From the NCBI GenBank assembly GCA_016630955.3, contig CM049990.2:682001-746000 (forward strand): a DNA stretch of 64,000 nucleotides, in the 5' to 3' direction. The stretch comes from Didymella arachidicola (taxonomy: Eukaryota; Ascomycota; Dothideomycetes; Pleosporales; Didymellaceae). The translations under genes were made by a program, and so were the position numbers. This document shows positions 44,428 through 56,297 of this stretch, piece by piece (positions within the stretch are counted from its first letter, which is position 1; every line of letters begins with the position of its first letter). The notes beneath the pieces are model-generated. The model was not told where the DNA came from, ran no database searches, and was given only the letters and a program-made list of their open reading frames with translations.

Positions 44428-45681
44428 CTAACCACAGTGAACATTTGCCAGAGACGTATTGGCCTCGAACATCCGGCTGCGCTCGGCTGCTATGTCCTGT
44501 TCGCGTTTCACACTCTCGACGACTTCCAAGACGAGCTCCCCATTGGTCTTGTGGGCAGCAGTCGAGCACCCGGGGAATGCGCCATGATTGCCACAGCATG
44601 ACCAGATGAAGGCTTCTGGTATGCGCTCTCGCAGCCAGGGAATGTCCGGAGCGATGGCGTCGTTCCAGTTTTCCCAGAATGGGTGTCTAATGTTGATAAC
44701 GGGCTGAGGTTCTGCTTCGAGTCAGCGAATTGGGTTTATGGAAAGAGTTCGTGATCAATGGTAAGTGTATAACCAGCTGACGGTTCTTCTGCTGGTTATG
44801 ACACGCTGTGAGAGTAGGGTAGTGTTGGAATGGGAGAACTTACCTCTGTGGAAGTAGCATGCCGTGCCGCGGTTGCGGGCTACCTCGAACGACTCATTGC
44901 ACTTGACGCACATATCGAAGCCTGGGAGGAGCTCACGAGGAGAGTCCGTAGTGGGAGCGGGCGCAACTGGAGCGGAGAACTGGCAGGGTGCAATCCCAGT
45001 CGCTGTCCTTGGAGCAGGAAACGGCACAAGCATTTGCTCTTGCTGTTGCATGAATGTGTGCTGCAGAAGCACATCTTCTATGGATGTTGGGCCCGGATTT
45101 ACTTGTTGCGTCCATATCACATCGAGCATCTCTTGGGCAGCATCGTGATTGTGAGACAGTTGCTGACAAGGCGATTGCTGTACAGAAAGTTCATGTTCGA
45201 ATGGCTCCTGGTTGAAGAAGGGCTCAACAGGATTTCTCAGATCAAGGATCTGCTCACCGAACAGTTCCTCGTCGAACAGGGTCTCACTAGATTGATCGTG
45301 ATCAGGGCTCTGCTGGTCGAACGCGGGCGCGTTCATGTCTTGCCACTGAAGCGCGAACTCATCGTTGCTAAGCGTTTGAGACAACAACTGCTGGTCGAAC
45401 GTTGGCCTGTTGATATTAGTCTTTTCTAGACTGCAAGAATTTTGGCAGTCGTAACAAGGAGGGCCATTTACTTACTCCTGCTCCGTGTTTCCATCCTGGA
45501 TAGGTAAACCAATGTCAACTTGTATCTCGGGCGACCAAAGCAGAAGGTCGTCAAACTGCGACGCAGCCTGAAGGTCGATATCTTCCTCGCCGAGAAGCTG
45601 TGCGTCGTAGTCAGGGTAGACTTCCACCCAGTCCTCGACAGGCTGACGAACCTGTTGTGGGGTTTGGTTCTCGGGGCCCAT
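44428..45681 (-). CDS. CHORD-like zinc-binding protein
   Basis: Exons 45681-45476, 45430-44844 and 44711-44428 (358 residues). The first 230 residues are acidic and Gln-rich, unstructured in appearance. The C-terminal 110 residues carry a CHORD-like zinc pattern split by the last intron: CVKCNESFEVARNRGTACYFH, then FWENWNDAI, IWSCCGNHGAF and PGCSTAAH. This matches CxxC, CxFH, CC and CxxxH spacing. CHORD modules bind two Zn ions and often link to Hsp90/Sgt1; many fungal proteins with this lone module have no known role. The intron-2 acceptor may be 44712 or three bases upstream. Function not assigned. Confidence 0.75.
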
Positions 45682-46589
45682 GTTGGCGTATATGCTGGGT
45701 TCTGCAGTGAGAATATGGGTGCAGGTGAACCTAGCGGTTATGAAAGAAGAACGCTGAGATAGAACACTTTAATGAAACGCGAGAAAATGTGATTCTACGC
45801 GCGTGCGCGAATCACAGTTTTGCTTTTCTTATATCTGGTTAGGATTATTTGAGGTGAGAGATTGGAACGCGTAGACTATCTCAAAGGACCCTTTCTTGTC
45901 CCAGAACACCGGAATGAGTCGCGAAGATCCACCGTATGCTTTATCAGCTCTGACTAGCGAGTTCCCGCAGCGTGTAGCGGTCGAATAATAGGGGTCAGTC
46001 ACTGAAGCGCTGTAACATTATTGAATTAACAAGGTATATTGGTTGAGAAATGGAGGGTTCCCAGTGTTTACTACTTATCTATACTATTCAATTGTATGGA
46101 AGGTACACATGCGGTCATAAGAGACCCTTTCCTGCCGAAGATAATCGTTACTTCCAACAAAATAGAACCTAGGCAGATGGAGCCTTTGGCGAGTCAGATA
46201 CTCTCAAGCTGGTCACACCGTATATTTTGTGAATAATTCAGCGTTAGAGAGGTAGCGACTGATTGTAGTCTTCGTTTCGAGCGCCTTGGCGAACTCATCG
46301 CGCATCCGATATCGTGATTACGTGTCTGACATTCGCCCACTTGAACCTCCTAGGCTCCATAACGGAGGCCAATGGCCAACTCTAAGTACAATCATGCTTT
46401 TGTTTCGACGGCATGAATTACGGCAAAGCCTGGGACAGACTACGCGCGCTCTTGATGGAGACGGCGGAATTTTAGGCGCTCATTCCAACCTGCCCTATCC
46501 TGATCACTGCAGAGAGCACAGAGCATGGCGTTTTCTCAGCTCCTCGTTTGATGAGATCAATTGCTGGCGGTCATGACTCGACTATTCGA
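45682..46589. other. Intergenic, A/T-rich
   Basis: Promoter side of the CHORD-like gene and 3' flank of the dehydrogenase pseudogene. No gene or repeat recognised. Confidence 0.45.
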
Positions 46590-47770
46590 CCGCCGAATCG
46601 ACGTGATCAGTCCACCGACCTCTACCAAGATCTTAACGTGGCTCTCCTTATCGTTGATGAGGGCTTTAATACCGCCTTCGGCCAAATCATCTATCTGTAT
46701 CTTACTCGCGATCATCTTGCTTGGCTTCATGTTGCCTGTTCTGACGTCAGCACCTTTCTTAAACTGATATTGCAGCTGGACCCACCTTTTGCCAGTTGGT
46801 CAATAACGGCTTCGAAATCTTTCCTCTGATAGCCCAATACTGCAATATACTTCGCCTCTCTGAAAACCAGCATATTTGGATTGAGCGGCACAACCTTCTC
46901 CTAATTTGCCACGTTGACGACTGCACCCTTTACCTTAACCGCTGTGCAAGCTGTCTCGAGACCTGCAGACACGCCCGCACAATCAAACACCACGCCTGGC
47001 CCACCCAAACCACGAACTCTCTGCTGGTCCTGACCATGTCGTAGGTCTTTGGATCCAGGACATGGTGTGCGCCAAACTCCTTCGCGAATCTTTGTCTCGA
47101 GGACGACACCTCATTCATGATGATCTTTTCCACACCCTTCGCCTTCAGACACTGCACGACTGCAAGGCTAATTGGTCCACTGCTAAGGATCAACGCCACA
47201 GTTTCAGATTGGATAGGTGCAGCGGACACAGCGTGCCAGGCCACACTCAGCGGCTCGACCAGCGCGCCAACGTCAAGGGGGATGTTGGACAGCAGCGCAA
47301 TAATCGCCTCCTCGGGTACAACGACGTTCTCGCTCAGTCCCCCCCCCTGAGAGTCCAATGAAGCCACCATTGTAACAGACACTCGACGCCCGCCTCGCAG
47401 GCATGACATGTTCAGTATGCAACAGTAGGCTGGATGACGCACTGTTGGCCGACCCTGAAGCCTCCCACATCAGCTCCAAGCTCCGTGATGATGCCGCTGG
47501 ACTCGTGGCCAAGCGTGATGGGAATATTTTCAGGAGTACACAGGCGTGGTTCCACGGGCGCAAAGGTAAAACCGCTGAGGTACTCATACAAATCGGTGCC
47601 ACAGATGCCTACGTACGCGGGCGCGACCTATTCGAAGTGTCAGTCTCACTCTCTTCCAAGTGTAAATTAGGGCAAATACGTACCCTGACTTCTCCGGAGC
47701 CGCACTTGGCCTTAGCCACATCATCCACATTCCTGATATCCTCTTTTCCACAGTACCTTGCTGCACGCAT
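46590..47770 (-). pseudogene. Decayed zinc-type medium-chain dehydrogenase (butanediol/polyol dehydrogenase family)
   Basis: Minus-strand segments in changing frames match one MDR dehydrogenase from start to end. It begins at the ATG at 47770 (MRAARYCGKEDIR), crosses a normal 56-nt intron (47683-47628) and continues as VAPAYVGICGTDLYEYLSGF, ITLGHESSGIITELGADVGGF and QQCVIQPTVAY. A TGA then interrupts, followed by CHACEAGVEC. A 2-nt loss shifts the frame before YNGGFIGLS and another shift precedes LSENVVVPE. IPLDVGALVEPLSVAWHAV and KEFGAHHVLDP are intact. A further shift precedes VVFDCAGVSAGLETA. A TAG replaces the Trp expected in the VAxWEK motif, and the end is NDKESHVKILVE. Zinc and cofactor regions are recognisable, but no full protein can be made. 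CGA-to-TGA and TGG-to-TAG both fit RIP-type changes. Confidence 0.85.
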
Positions 47771-48471
47771 GATTTGAGTATAGCCGTTCTCCCAGGTTCT
47801 GGGTTGTAGTCGCGGTCGGTGTCAGTCGTGATCACGCTGTTGATGAATGCGCACTCAATCATGACCGATATTCGTCTCTTGTAGTCGGTTCACAGCCCTT
47901 CTCTGTAGCTTGCCACGGACCGATGAGAGCCCCAAGATCACGTCGGCTAGGAGGAAGTCGACTGGGCAAGATTTGGATGGCAATAACCCGTCAGTCTGAC
48001 TGCAGGGGAAGATATCTCTTAAAGCCATGCAACTACGGCACCCCAGCGTCTGGATTAGCCCCAGTCCAGCGCAACGGCACGGATTATCCCTGCCGCCGTG
48101 ACATCGTGAGGTCGGATCTGGGTGTCTGGGCTAAATCAGTGCTGATGTCAGAGTGGAGGTAGGACTAAACTTTGCGGGGGAGGGGCTGAGCTGGGGCGAA
48201 TCGGGAGCGGAGATCTTGAGCGGCGCTAGCTTGAGGTGTTCCAGCGTGATTCTGGAAGCTGTCAGCAAGGGATGTTGTTTATTGATATATGTTGTGATGA
48301 TGCGCACGGAGCAACGCCCATGGCCGTCGGCGGATCATGCCAGTCAAGGTGGAAGGAGCGGTCAGACGACTGACTTCGAGTCTTATTTTTGCCTCCTACC
48401 CTGTATGATGACTTAGCGCCAGAAAATGCTGCGACAAACGCCTGTAATGCCATCCGGTGCTCCGCAGCCTT
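47771..48471. other. Intergenic
   Basis: 701 bp upstream of the pseudogene start and downstream of RPC53. Only short ORFs; nothing recognised. Confidence 0.45.
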
Positions 48472-50452
48472 TTATCCAAGCATCTCTGCCCAATCGGGCG
48501 TGACAACGAACTTGCCCTTCACGCGCCCAAACGAGACCGCCTCGCCTGCATCTTCGGGCACTACGCGATCCTTTTCCGGCACAACGTGGATGCTGACTAC
48601 TTCCTGTAGAAAGCTTGCTTTGTTACCAGGGGACAACTCGTAGCTTGTGCCTCCCCAGTCCAAGGTTGTGCGTCCTGATTGCCTGACTCTTAATTTGCCG
48701 ACCAATCCACTGGCGAATCGAGGGCCTTGTGCTGGTTTCGCGGACGGGTCAGAGAAGCCTTCCTCGACCTTGATCTTGACGGCTTCTTTCTTGACAGTCG
48801 GCAGCGGCGCCGATGCTTCTGTAACGTCTGAGATCTCTTTCACGACACCTGGCTCAAGCAGCTCTGGCATGAGCGGTGGAATCTGGAAAAGATACACATT
48901 GTTGTCCCTGACGGTAGGTTTCGGAGCTGCAGCTGCAGCTGCGGCAGCGCCGTCTGCCATTGCTGTGTCTCCTGTTGCGTCAATCGCGGGCGTATCCTCC
49001 GGACCGAGCTCAGCACGGATGTGCTTGCGGTTTTCGAGGAAGCGGGACCACTCTGCGCGGTCTTCATCTGTCTGAAGAACAGGCTCTGCTATACTCTTTG
49101 CACGGCCCTTAGCCTTGCGTTCGGCAGTCGGTGATTGTGGCTCTTCTTTCTGCGGTGCTTCCGTTTCGTCTGCGTCCAAGCCAACCTGCTCTGCATCTGC
49201 CATTTGCTCGTCGTCGCTGGAGGGCTCTGTCTTGACTTGCACATCGGAGTCGTCAGTATCTTGCCATACGCCCTTAAAAGGCTTACGCTCGCCAGTGATC
49301 TCCACGTCGCTTGCCTTGCCCGTAACTTTCCGTGACGACTGCCCTGCCCGCTCCCCAGTAGTCTTGCGACCACTTGTCCCAGTGCGCTCTGCTGTGTCTT
49401 TGGGTGCTGTTTCAGCGCTAGCCTCGGTGTTCAGGGCCAGCGTCTTTTCTTGATGTTCTTTTCGTGTGATTCGAATCGGAAGCGCGGATCTCGAAGGGCG
49501 CTCGTTGGCATCAGCACCGTCCTCATCATCGGAGATTTCGATGAGGTCGATATCTCTTCGAGGGAACTCTTGATCCTCCTCATCTTCGGATGATTCCACA
49601 ACGCCGCCGTCTTCTCTTTTGATCGATGAGCCACTCCCACCTCCCCCTCCTCCGCCACGGCCCCCACTGTATCCACCGGAACCACTTGGTCCACTCTCGT
49701 CGCCTTCGTTCTTAACGCGGACAGCTCGTGAGCCCGATCCAGCGCCGAAGCCTGAGAAGCTTCTCGCGTTCGTCTTGCGATCTGGTGGCGAGGTTAGCAT
49801 GGTCCCAGCGGCTGTATGCGATCTCCCGACCTTCTTTCGAGCTACCAAGCGAGAAGGGCCCGCTCATAGCACCGCTGTAACCTCCACGACCTCGTGTGGC
49901 CCTGCTTGCTTCCCTCGCAGCATCCCTCTCTTTTCTCTTTGCCTGAAACTGAGCCTCTCTCTCTTGGTCTCTGTTCCTAATCTTTTCACGTTCAAGCTGC
50001 TCCTTCTCGAGCGCAGCTCGATCTTCCTTGCTTCGCCGGCCAGTGAACATGGGTTTGGGAGCTGCCCTCTTTCCTGCTTTGGTTGTGGTACCGCGCTTGA
50101 CTGAGGGCGAAGCAGACCTTGAAGACGGCTCTGCGCTCTTGAGACCACCCAGGCGCTGCACAGGAGGGCGAACGGAGGCTTCGGCGCCATCTTGTGGTGT
50201 TGCAGCAGCCGAAGCCGTATCAATTGGCGTGGAGTCGTTTTCTGTGGGCGTAGGCGGTTTCGCGTCGACATCTCCCTCCTCCTTTGGAACTACGGCTGTT
50301 GTGGGTTCAATTGTCGGAGGCGCATCGAAGGTTGGTGGGGTCGTGGTTTCGATGGCTTCGCTGGTACTGTCCGTCTCTCTACCTGCGACAGCAGCCCCTC
50401 CTCTTGCACCTCCGCGCGCGCCACGTTTGGGGCGGTGACCTTTTGGTGGCAT
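48472..50452 (-). CDS. RPC53: RNA polymerase III subunit Rpc4 (Rpc53)
   Basis: Exons 50452-49846 and 49781-48472, 638 residues. The 64-nt intron (GTAGCT donor, GCTAAC branch, ACCAG acceptor) joins GPFSL to DRKTNARSFSGFGAG. The N-terminal half is basic and Ala/Thr-rich with an RGARGGARGG start and a long KEQLEREKIRNRDQEREAQF helix. The middle is Gly-rich and acidic. The C-terminal 170 residues are the conserved Rpc4 domain that dimerises with Rpc37: NNVYLFQIPPLMPELL, SGLVGKLRVRQSGRTTLDWGG and VVSIHVVPEKDRVV. This heterodimer works in Pol III initiation, termination and reinitiation, so it is needed for tRNA and 5S rRNA synthesis. The linker is longer than in yeast. Confidence 0.92.
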
Positions 50453-50975
50453 TGGTAACTGGAGATGCTGTTGCGGTTGTGGAGGTGACTCGGCAACACT
50501 TCGCAAAACATTTTGGTCCCGATTGCCTATCGATACCTAGCCGACACAAACGCCAACGCGACGTCACATGAGAAGCGCGCCGCGCGTTGCGGCTGCAAGG
50601 ACTTGAGCTGTGAGTATGGTAATGAAGTCCTCAGTAAATTGACTGTGTTTCATTTTGATTCGTCCGCGATGTACGTCAAGAGCACTCTGCTCTCCACCCA
50701 GCCTTAGCAATTACAGCGTCTTTCGAAACACAACTATTCTTGATCAAGCAGCAGTGCAAACAAAGATGGTATGCCAATAAGTAAACATCATGCTCCTCCC
50801 ATGCTCGCTAGAAATGTTGGAGATAGTCTGAATCCAGAACGCCGGCCGTGAAACATCTAGCATACGCATGCTGTACCGAGCTGCGTCAGCATAAACGCGT
50901 TCATTAACACAAAACGATAAGGGTAAAGAGAGACAAGGATATGATCGACGAAGCAGTTTTGGTGGTGCGATGACA
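50453..50975. other. Intergenic between RPC53 5' end and VAC8 3' end
   Basis: 523 bp with the RPC53 promoter and VAC8 3' UTR; both genes run on minus. Nothing else recognised. Confidence 0.5.
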
Positions 50976-52982
50976 TCACCCCTCGACGAGAGCTTTGGGG
51001 TTGTTGCCCAACAGCTCGAGACACCTGCGGGCAAGTGTTACCACCTCGCCCTCGCCGTCTTCGTTGTCTTCGTCGTCGGACTCGATGTTGCGTTCGGCGA
51101 TCTCGGTGACCATGTGAATGATTTCGTCTGACTTTGAGATGCGTTCGGCCAGGCGTGCGTCCTCGGACTCAAGGAGTTGAAGCAGGGTCCAGATGGCGAT
51201 GTGCTGAAAGGTGGGGTCTCCGCTGGCCAAGAATCGGCGCAAATAACCGTGGATGCCACCTGCAGGCTCTGTCCAGTTCTGGATGAAGATGGTGTAATCG
51301 CCCACTAGACAAGTTAGCTCTAATTCAACGAGAGGCTCGAATCAAGACATTCGTACCTTTAGAAGACAGATTTCCAAGAGCTGCTGCACTGTTGCCTTGG
51401 ACCTCGATGCTATCCGACTCAGTGAGCGGGATGAGGACATCGAAGACACCAAGGTTGAGTAGGTGGGGCTTCAGCTCCTCGCTCAGCGCAAGGACGGCAA
51501 TAGCTGCAGTCATCTCAGACTGTACCGGCAATCGTACGTTCAGAACCAGTTGCTTGCACTTCTGCACAGCACCAGCCTCCAAGACGAGCTGCTTGTTCTT
51601 GTCCGAGCTAGCAGCAAGGTTGCGGAGTGTCGAAATAGCGTGACATTGAATCTCATCATTCTCTGTCGAACCAAGGAGATCGACAAGGGGTCGGAGGAAA
51701 CCGGCTTCGATGATGGGCGACTCGTTCGCAGGGTGGATGGAGATGTTTCGTATACATGCAACGGCGGAGAGAATAAGTGGGAGGTAGGAAGACTGCAAAA
51801 GACGGAGGAGAGAAGGCAGACCACGTGCGCGAACGATATCGAGCTGGTAGCGCTCGTCTGACGCAAGGTTACGCAGAGCGAGAGCAGCTTGACACTGCAC
51901 TTTGGGCGAGGACGACTCCATCAGATGGACCAGTGATTGCACCAAGCGTCCCTCAGTCTGTGCCAACTTCGCACGGTTGCTCGCATCGACGGCGATATTG
52001 CTCAGAGCTGTTGTGCAGTAGTACTGAACATCGACGTCTGTAGAGGAAAGAAGTTGGACGAGGACGGGGATTGCGCCCGCATTGACAAGCTGTTGGCGAT
52101 TGTCATCTGACTGAGCGTTAGCCTACTCCTCCTCTACACCAGTGCAGAGAGCAACCATACCGGAATGCGTCATGTTTAGTAGCGCGCCGGTAGCGTTCCT
52201 TTGCACGCGCATGTCCCTGGACTTGGCCAGACGCGTGAGAGGTTGCAGGGCTCCCGAGCGCGCAATCTTGGCCTTGTTGTCCTCGTGGGTGGCCAGGTTG
52301 GTGATACACCCAACAGCGTTGCATTGTACCTCGACATTGGGCGAGTTCATCTGCTTGATGAGAGGCGCAAGGCCACCCAGTGCGACAATGGCAACCTTGT
52401 TCTCGGCTGCGGGGCATTAGCGATGGGTGGCAGGTATCGTGGGCTGTGACGTACTGTTCACCGCCAGATTACCCAGCGCAGCGCTGGCAGCACGCTGCAC
52501 TTCGAGATCGGGGTTCTGGAGCAGGAAGAGGATGGGCTCTAGAGTATCGCGGTCGACTTCTCTGACATCTGTGCGCAGTGGTGGTTAGCTCCGAGCGCGG
52601 CCATGACGTGCAGGGTCCAGGTACCTCTCTCTGTGATCTCAGCAAAGGTCAAGCTAGCCGACCTCTGTAAATCGATGTTGTCTGAATAAACAAGTGTGGA
52701 TAGTGCGCGGAGGGGCTCGCCGGAGAAGAAGTCGGTCTCGGCGCGCTGGGGGAGGTCAGTATGCGGTTGTGCAGCGCCGAAATGGCGGGTCGAGGTACAT
52801 TTTCAAGGAAGCCCAGGAGATCGGCGACTGCTTCACGCTCGCTGTCGGCGAGGACTGGGTCGTAGATGCTGTCCTTGGAGCGCCCTGCGTGTGGCAACGT
52901 CAGTTTGCTGGGTGATGGGATGGGTGCTGGCGAGATGCATACCGCCGCAGCAAGAGCCGCAGAGCTTGGAGAAGAAGCCCAT
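50976..52982 (-). CDS. VAC8: Vacuolar armadillo-repeat protein Vac8
   Basis: Seven exons: 52982-52943, 52884-52799, 52745-52625, 52568-52455, 52406-52161, 52106-51357 and 51304-50976, 561 residues. The N-terminus MGFFSKLCGSCC has the myristoylation Gly at 2 and palmitoylation cysteines at 8, 11 and 12, which anchor Vac8 to the vacuole membrane. Eleven to twelve armadillo repeats follow, for instance VQRAASAALGNLAV, VQCNAVGCITNLATH, VQYYCTTALSNIAV and IQCHAISTLRNLAAS. The acidic segment ESDDEDNEDGEGE lies near the C-terminus. Vac8 serves vacuole inheritance, nucleus-vacuole junctions, homotypic fusion and Cvt/autophagy through Atg13. Introns are 48-58 nt and all joins keep the frame. Confidence 0.96.
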
Positions 52983-54404
52983 GATGCAGTCTGCCTTTCA
53001 GGGTTCGCGGGCCTGTGGGCTTCCCGTGGGTTTCGAGGGGCGGCAACGGCAACGGCAGCGACAACAATCGCAGGCCAGTTGAGAATACGGACGAGCGGCT
53101 CGAGTGGCGCGCTGCGACGTGCGATGGGCTATCACGCGGCGATGGGGTGTGGTGTTGAGTGCCCAGGTCGAGCGTCGCCCGTGCTTGGACAAGAGCCCCA
53201 GCCAACTCAGCGGCAGCTTCTCCACTGCGCTGGACCGTGCCCCGGCGTGTTAGCCTGTTAGGCGCGCTGGAAGAGCTCGTCCGCGATTTGTTAGATTGTC
53301 ACATGGAAAAAGTGGGCTCGCAGCTACGCTTACACAGTAGTGCAGATAAACAGAGCGCGGAAAGGGTCTTGAGCTAGCAGACACAGCGAGCGGCGAGCCT
53401 GCTGCCAGGCCGTTTATCTACCTGCGCGCGGTGCTGCCCTTGAAGGCGGCACTGTCCGCGTGAACACCTCCGGCATGGAAGAAGGCGCATCCACAGTCGT
53501 GCGCGCCAGGGCAACGGCATCATGCGCCGCCTTATAACCCGACTGTTGTGCCAGTGTGCCCTCGAACGATGGTGGTGTTTGTTTCATCGTATTTCGTCCC
53601 GCATATAGTGCGTGCCGGTGGAGGGCGCCCTGCATGAACTGCGTCATTGGCCAGCCCCACGCCTACATAGCTACTTCCGTACTTTGTATCACCGCAAGCC
53701 TCAGTTGGGTGTACTAGTATGAGGCCCTCCGAGCAGATCGTACCAGAACCTCACGACCAAGCACGGAGAAATGCAGCTGCACCGTGGCTCCGCTGCAGTC
53801 ACCATGACTCTTCGAGGCTGCACGCTCATCTGGGGGCCGTCGGCGCGGTCGTCGTACGTCAACTCGCCGTGTCGTGCCAGGCTGCCTCAGCGCTGCGCCC
53901 ACTCGCGGTGCGTAGATGTATCAGCTTACCCCAGGCTCTCCGCCCATTTGCCAGAGCTTTGGGCGATCTTGTGTGACGCTATGCTCTCCCGGCAGCCTTC
54001 CCCTCTCCGGCGCACGCCGACGCAAACACTGCGTGGGATGCCGGGTGGGTAGGGTAAAAGTTAAGAAGGAAGCAACCCCTTGAGGGCCTGCTCCAAACGA
54101 AGCAGTTTTCCAAGCGTCTCCTCGAGTTCATGTTCGCCTCCAACGCGCAGTAATTACCATCAATCTGCCACAATCCCGCGCAAGCATACCTTGGCGTGCG
54201 TTGTGATCGCTCAGCGCAAATTCCAGCACGCTACCACAAGCAGGCATCCGCTGTTCTTGGACACATTCATATTGACAATCCCTTCACTCGCCCTCCGTGT
54301 TCTCCCGTCACTGTCCTCCAGCGCGACCCCACGGCCTGAATATTAATACGAAGGGTGTCGCAGCTGGCTTTCGAGGTTTGCATCCACCACAGTAAACCGA
54401 TTTA
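52983..54404. other. Divergent intergenic region
   Basis: 1.42 kb between the VAC8 start (minus) and the kinase start (plus). GC-rich with many chance ORFs. No gene, tRNA or repeat recognised. Confidence 0.45.
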
Positions 54405-56297
54405 ATGGCCCCGCAGCCATCCTCACACATTTTCCAGAAGCTCAAGCTCGATACCTCGGCGCCCCACAAGCGGGTTGCATCGACTTTTGATTCCATCCCG
54501 CGACATGACTCGGCGCAAAATGACCATTCACAGTCGCAGGAGGAGCTCGACCACATCGATGGCCACAAGATCACCGATGGTCCATTCAAGACGCGCCATC
54601 ACAATGGATCCCATGGGCACATAGGCACCTATGATGGCGGCCTGGGCCTTTCGCTGGGGCGCACTGTCAGCAATGAGAAGGCTATGGAAGAGCTGCTCAG
54701 GCGGCGCAAGACCTCAATCAGCTTCGATAATGAAGTTCAGCTCGACACAGGTGACCGCGTTGGTCTGGAGGTTCCCGTACCAAAGCCGCTCTCACGGAAA
54801 GCGTCTTCATCGTACGCGCCCGAAAATGGCAGCTACTCTGAGGGTGACTACCTTGAGATGCCTTTCAACCAACGCCGAACGCTCTCGCGTCAGACCAGCA
54901 ATGGCCAGGGGCGCTATCCGCTCCTCCAATCTACCGTCGACGACATGGCAAACGATCCTGAGTACAACGATCAAGTAGCATCTTTGACGTCGGAGGCAAC
55001 CGCCTCGCCTCTGGAGGAAGCGCGCACGCCAATCGAGACACCAAACGAGTATATGCTCTCGCCAATCCCTATGACGAGTTCGCCTTCGGATTTCCCGCTG
55101 TTCTCGCCCATGAGTCGAGGGCCTACTAGGAACAGGAGCTTTCGAACAGAAATAAGTGAGGATGGAAGTTTGCGAAGGGCTAGTCGGCGGTCGTCTAATC
55201 GCTCTGGGCGTTCCTTGTCGTCTATGTCGCCTGCCGCTTCCTTCCTTGCTCGCTACAAGGCTACAGAAGCGCCGCTGAAAGAGCCTCAGCCGGACGATGA
55301 GGGCCAGGGTCTTGGATATGACAACGAGTACATCATTGGCAAGCAGATTGGCTACGGCGGTTTCAGCATTGTCAAGGAGGTAACGAGTATGGAGAACGGC
55401 AAGCCAGTAGTAGACGCAGTGAAGATTGTACGCAAGCAGCAAAGCAACAAATCCGAGTTCGAGAACGAGGCGCTCCAAAGCCAGTTCGACCATGAGGTAG
55501 AGATGTGGCGCTTCTTGCGTCATCCTTACATCCTGCCGCTCGTCAAGGTCTATACCACCGATTATGCGACATTCTGCATCACGAAGTTGAACAAAGGTGG
55601 GACTTTGTTTGATCTGATTCGTGAGACACGGCGAAAGCAGAAATCTGGATTGCCAAACCACCTGGTCAAACGCTACGCTTACCAGTTGGCTTCAGCGATG
55701 CGCTACCTTCACAACGATGTTTACGTTGTCCACCGCGATATTAAGCTTGAAAATTGCCTGCTCGACATGACTGTGCCCAATGCATCAACCGAGGGCGGCG
55801 ATGTGCTTCTGTGCGACTTCGGCATGGCGGATTTCATTGTTCGAGACGACCGAAACGGGCCGGATCCGCATTCCATTGGACAGAACCAGAACATTGGCCC
55901 TGCCGACACTAGTACGTCGGTACAGGGGAGTCTGCAGTACGCCGCACCTGAGCTCTTCAATGCCACTGGCGGCGTTATGTTCTCTCCGGCGGCAGATGTG
56001 TGGGCATTTGGTGTCGTCCTATATGCCCTTCTCACGGCCACGCTACCCTTCAACGAGGGCCTTGATGCAAAGACGACCGACAAGATCCTCAAAGGCACAT
56101 GGGACGAGGAGCTCGTACGCACCGCAGAGGCATTGCAGGATGGCAGTGCGGAACATGCTCTCGAACTGCTAAGAGGCTGTCTTGAAAAGGATCCTGAAAA
56201 GCGCTGGACCGTCTCTGATATTCTTGACAGCAACTTTCTGCGCGACTGCGCAGAGCAGTACGAGGGCGTCTCGCGCTCCTGGGCGCCCGCAGACTGA
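54405..56297 (+). CDS. Serine/threonine protein kinase (fungal, Nnk1-like)
   Basis: A single exon of 630 residues. The first 300 residues are disordered and rich in Ser, Arg and Pro, with several RRxS and SP/TP sites. The kinase domain runs from about residue 308 to 620: glycine loop IGYGGFSIV, VAIK-type lysine in DAVKIVRK, catalytic loop VHRDIKLENCLL (about 443), DFGMADF (about 471), APELF and the subdomain-IX motif DVWAFGVVLYALL. All catalytic residues are present, so it should be active. A short extra loop precedes the DFG. It looks closest to fungal Npr1/Nnk1-type kinases of the CAMK-like group, but that placement is tentative. Confidence 0.88.
   Translation: MAPQPSSHIFQKLKLDTSAPHKRVASTFDSIPRHDSAQNDHSQSQEELDHIDGHKITDGPFKTRHHNGSHGHIGTYDGGLGLSLGRTVSNEKAMEELLRRRKTSISFDNEVQLDTGDRVGLEVPVPKPLSRKASSSYAPENGSYSEGDYLEMPFNQRRTLSRQTSNGQGRYPLLQSTVDDMANDPEYNDQVASLTSEATASPLEEARTPIETPNEYMLSPIPMTSSPSDFPLFSPMSRGPTRNRSFRTEISEDGSLRRASRRSSNRSGRSLSSMSPAASFLARYKATEAPLKEPQPDDEGQGLGYDNEYIIGKQIGYGGFSIVKEVTSMENGKPVVDAVKIVRKQQSNKSEFENEALQSQFDHEVEMWRFLRHPYILPLVKVYTTDYATFCITKLNKGGTLFDLIRETRRKQKSGLPNHLVKRYAYQLASAMRYLHNDVYVVHRDIKLENCLLDMTVPNASTEGGDVLLCDFGMADFIVRDDRNGPDPHSIGQNQNIGPADTSTSVQGSLQYAAPELFNATGGVMFSPAADVWAFGVVLYALLTATLPFNEGLDAKTTDKILKGTWDEELVRTAEALQDGSAEHALELLRGCLEKDPEKRWTVSDILDSNFLRDCAEQYEGVSRSWAPAD

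Noticed and set aside
46930..47442. 170-codon ORF as an intact short dehydrogenase
   Set aside because: It contains only the middle of the protein; both ends continue in other frames, so it is part of the pseudogene.
54807..55661. 284-codon minus-strand ORF
   Set aside because: Antisense to the kinase gene, with no recognisable motif.
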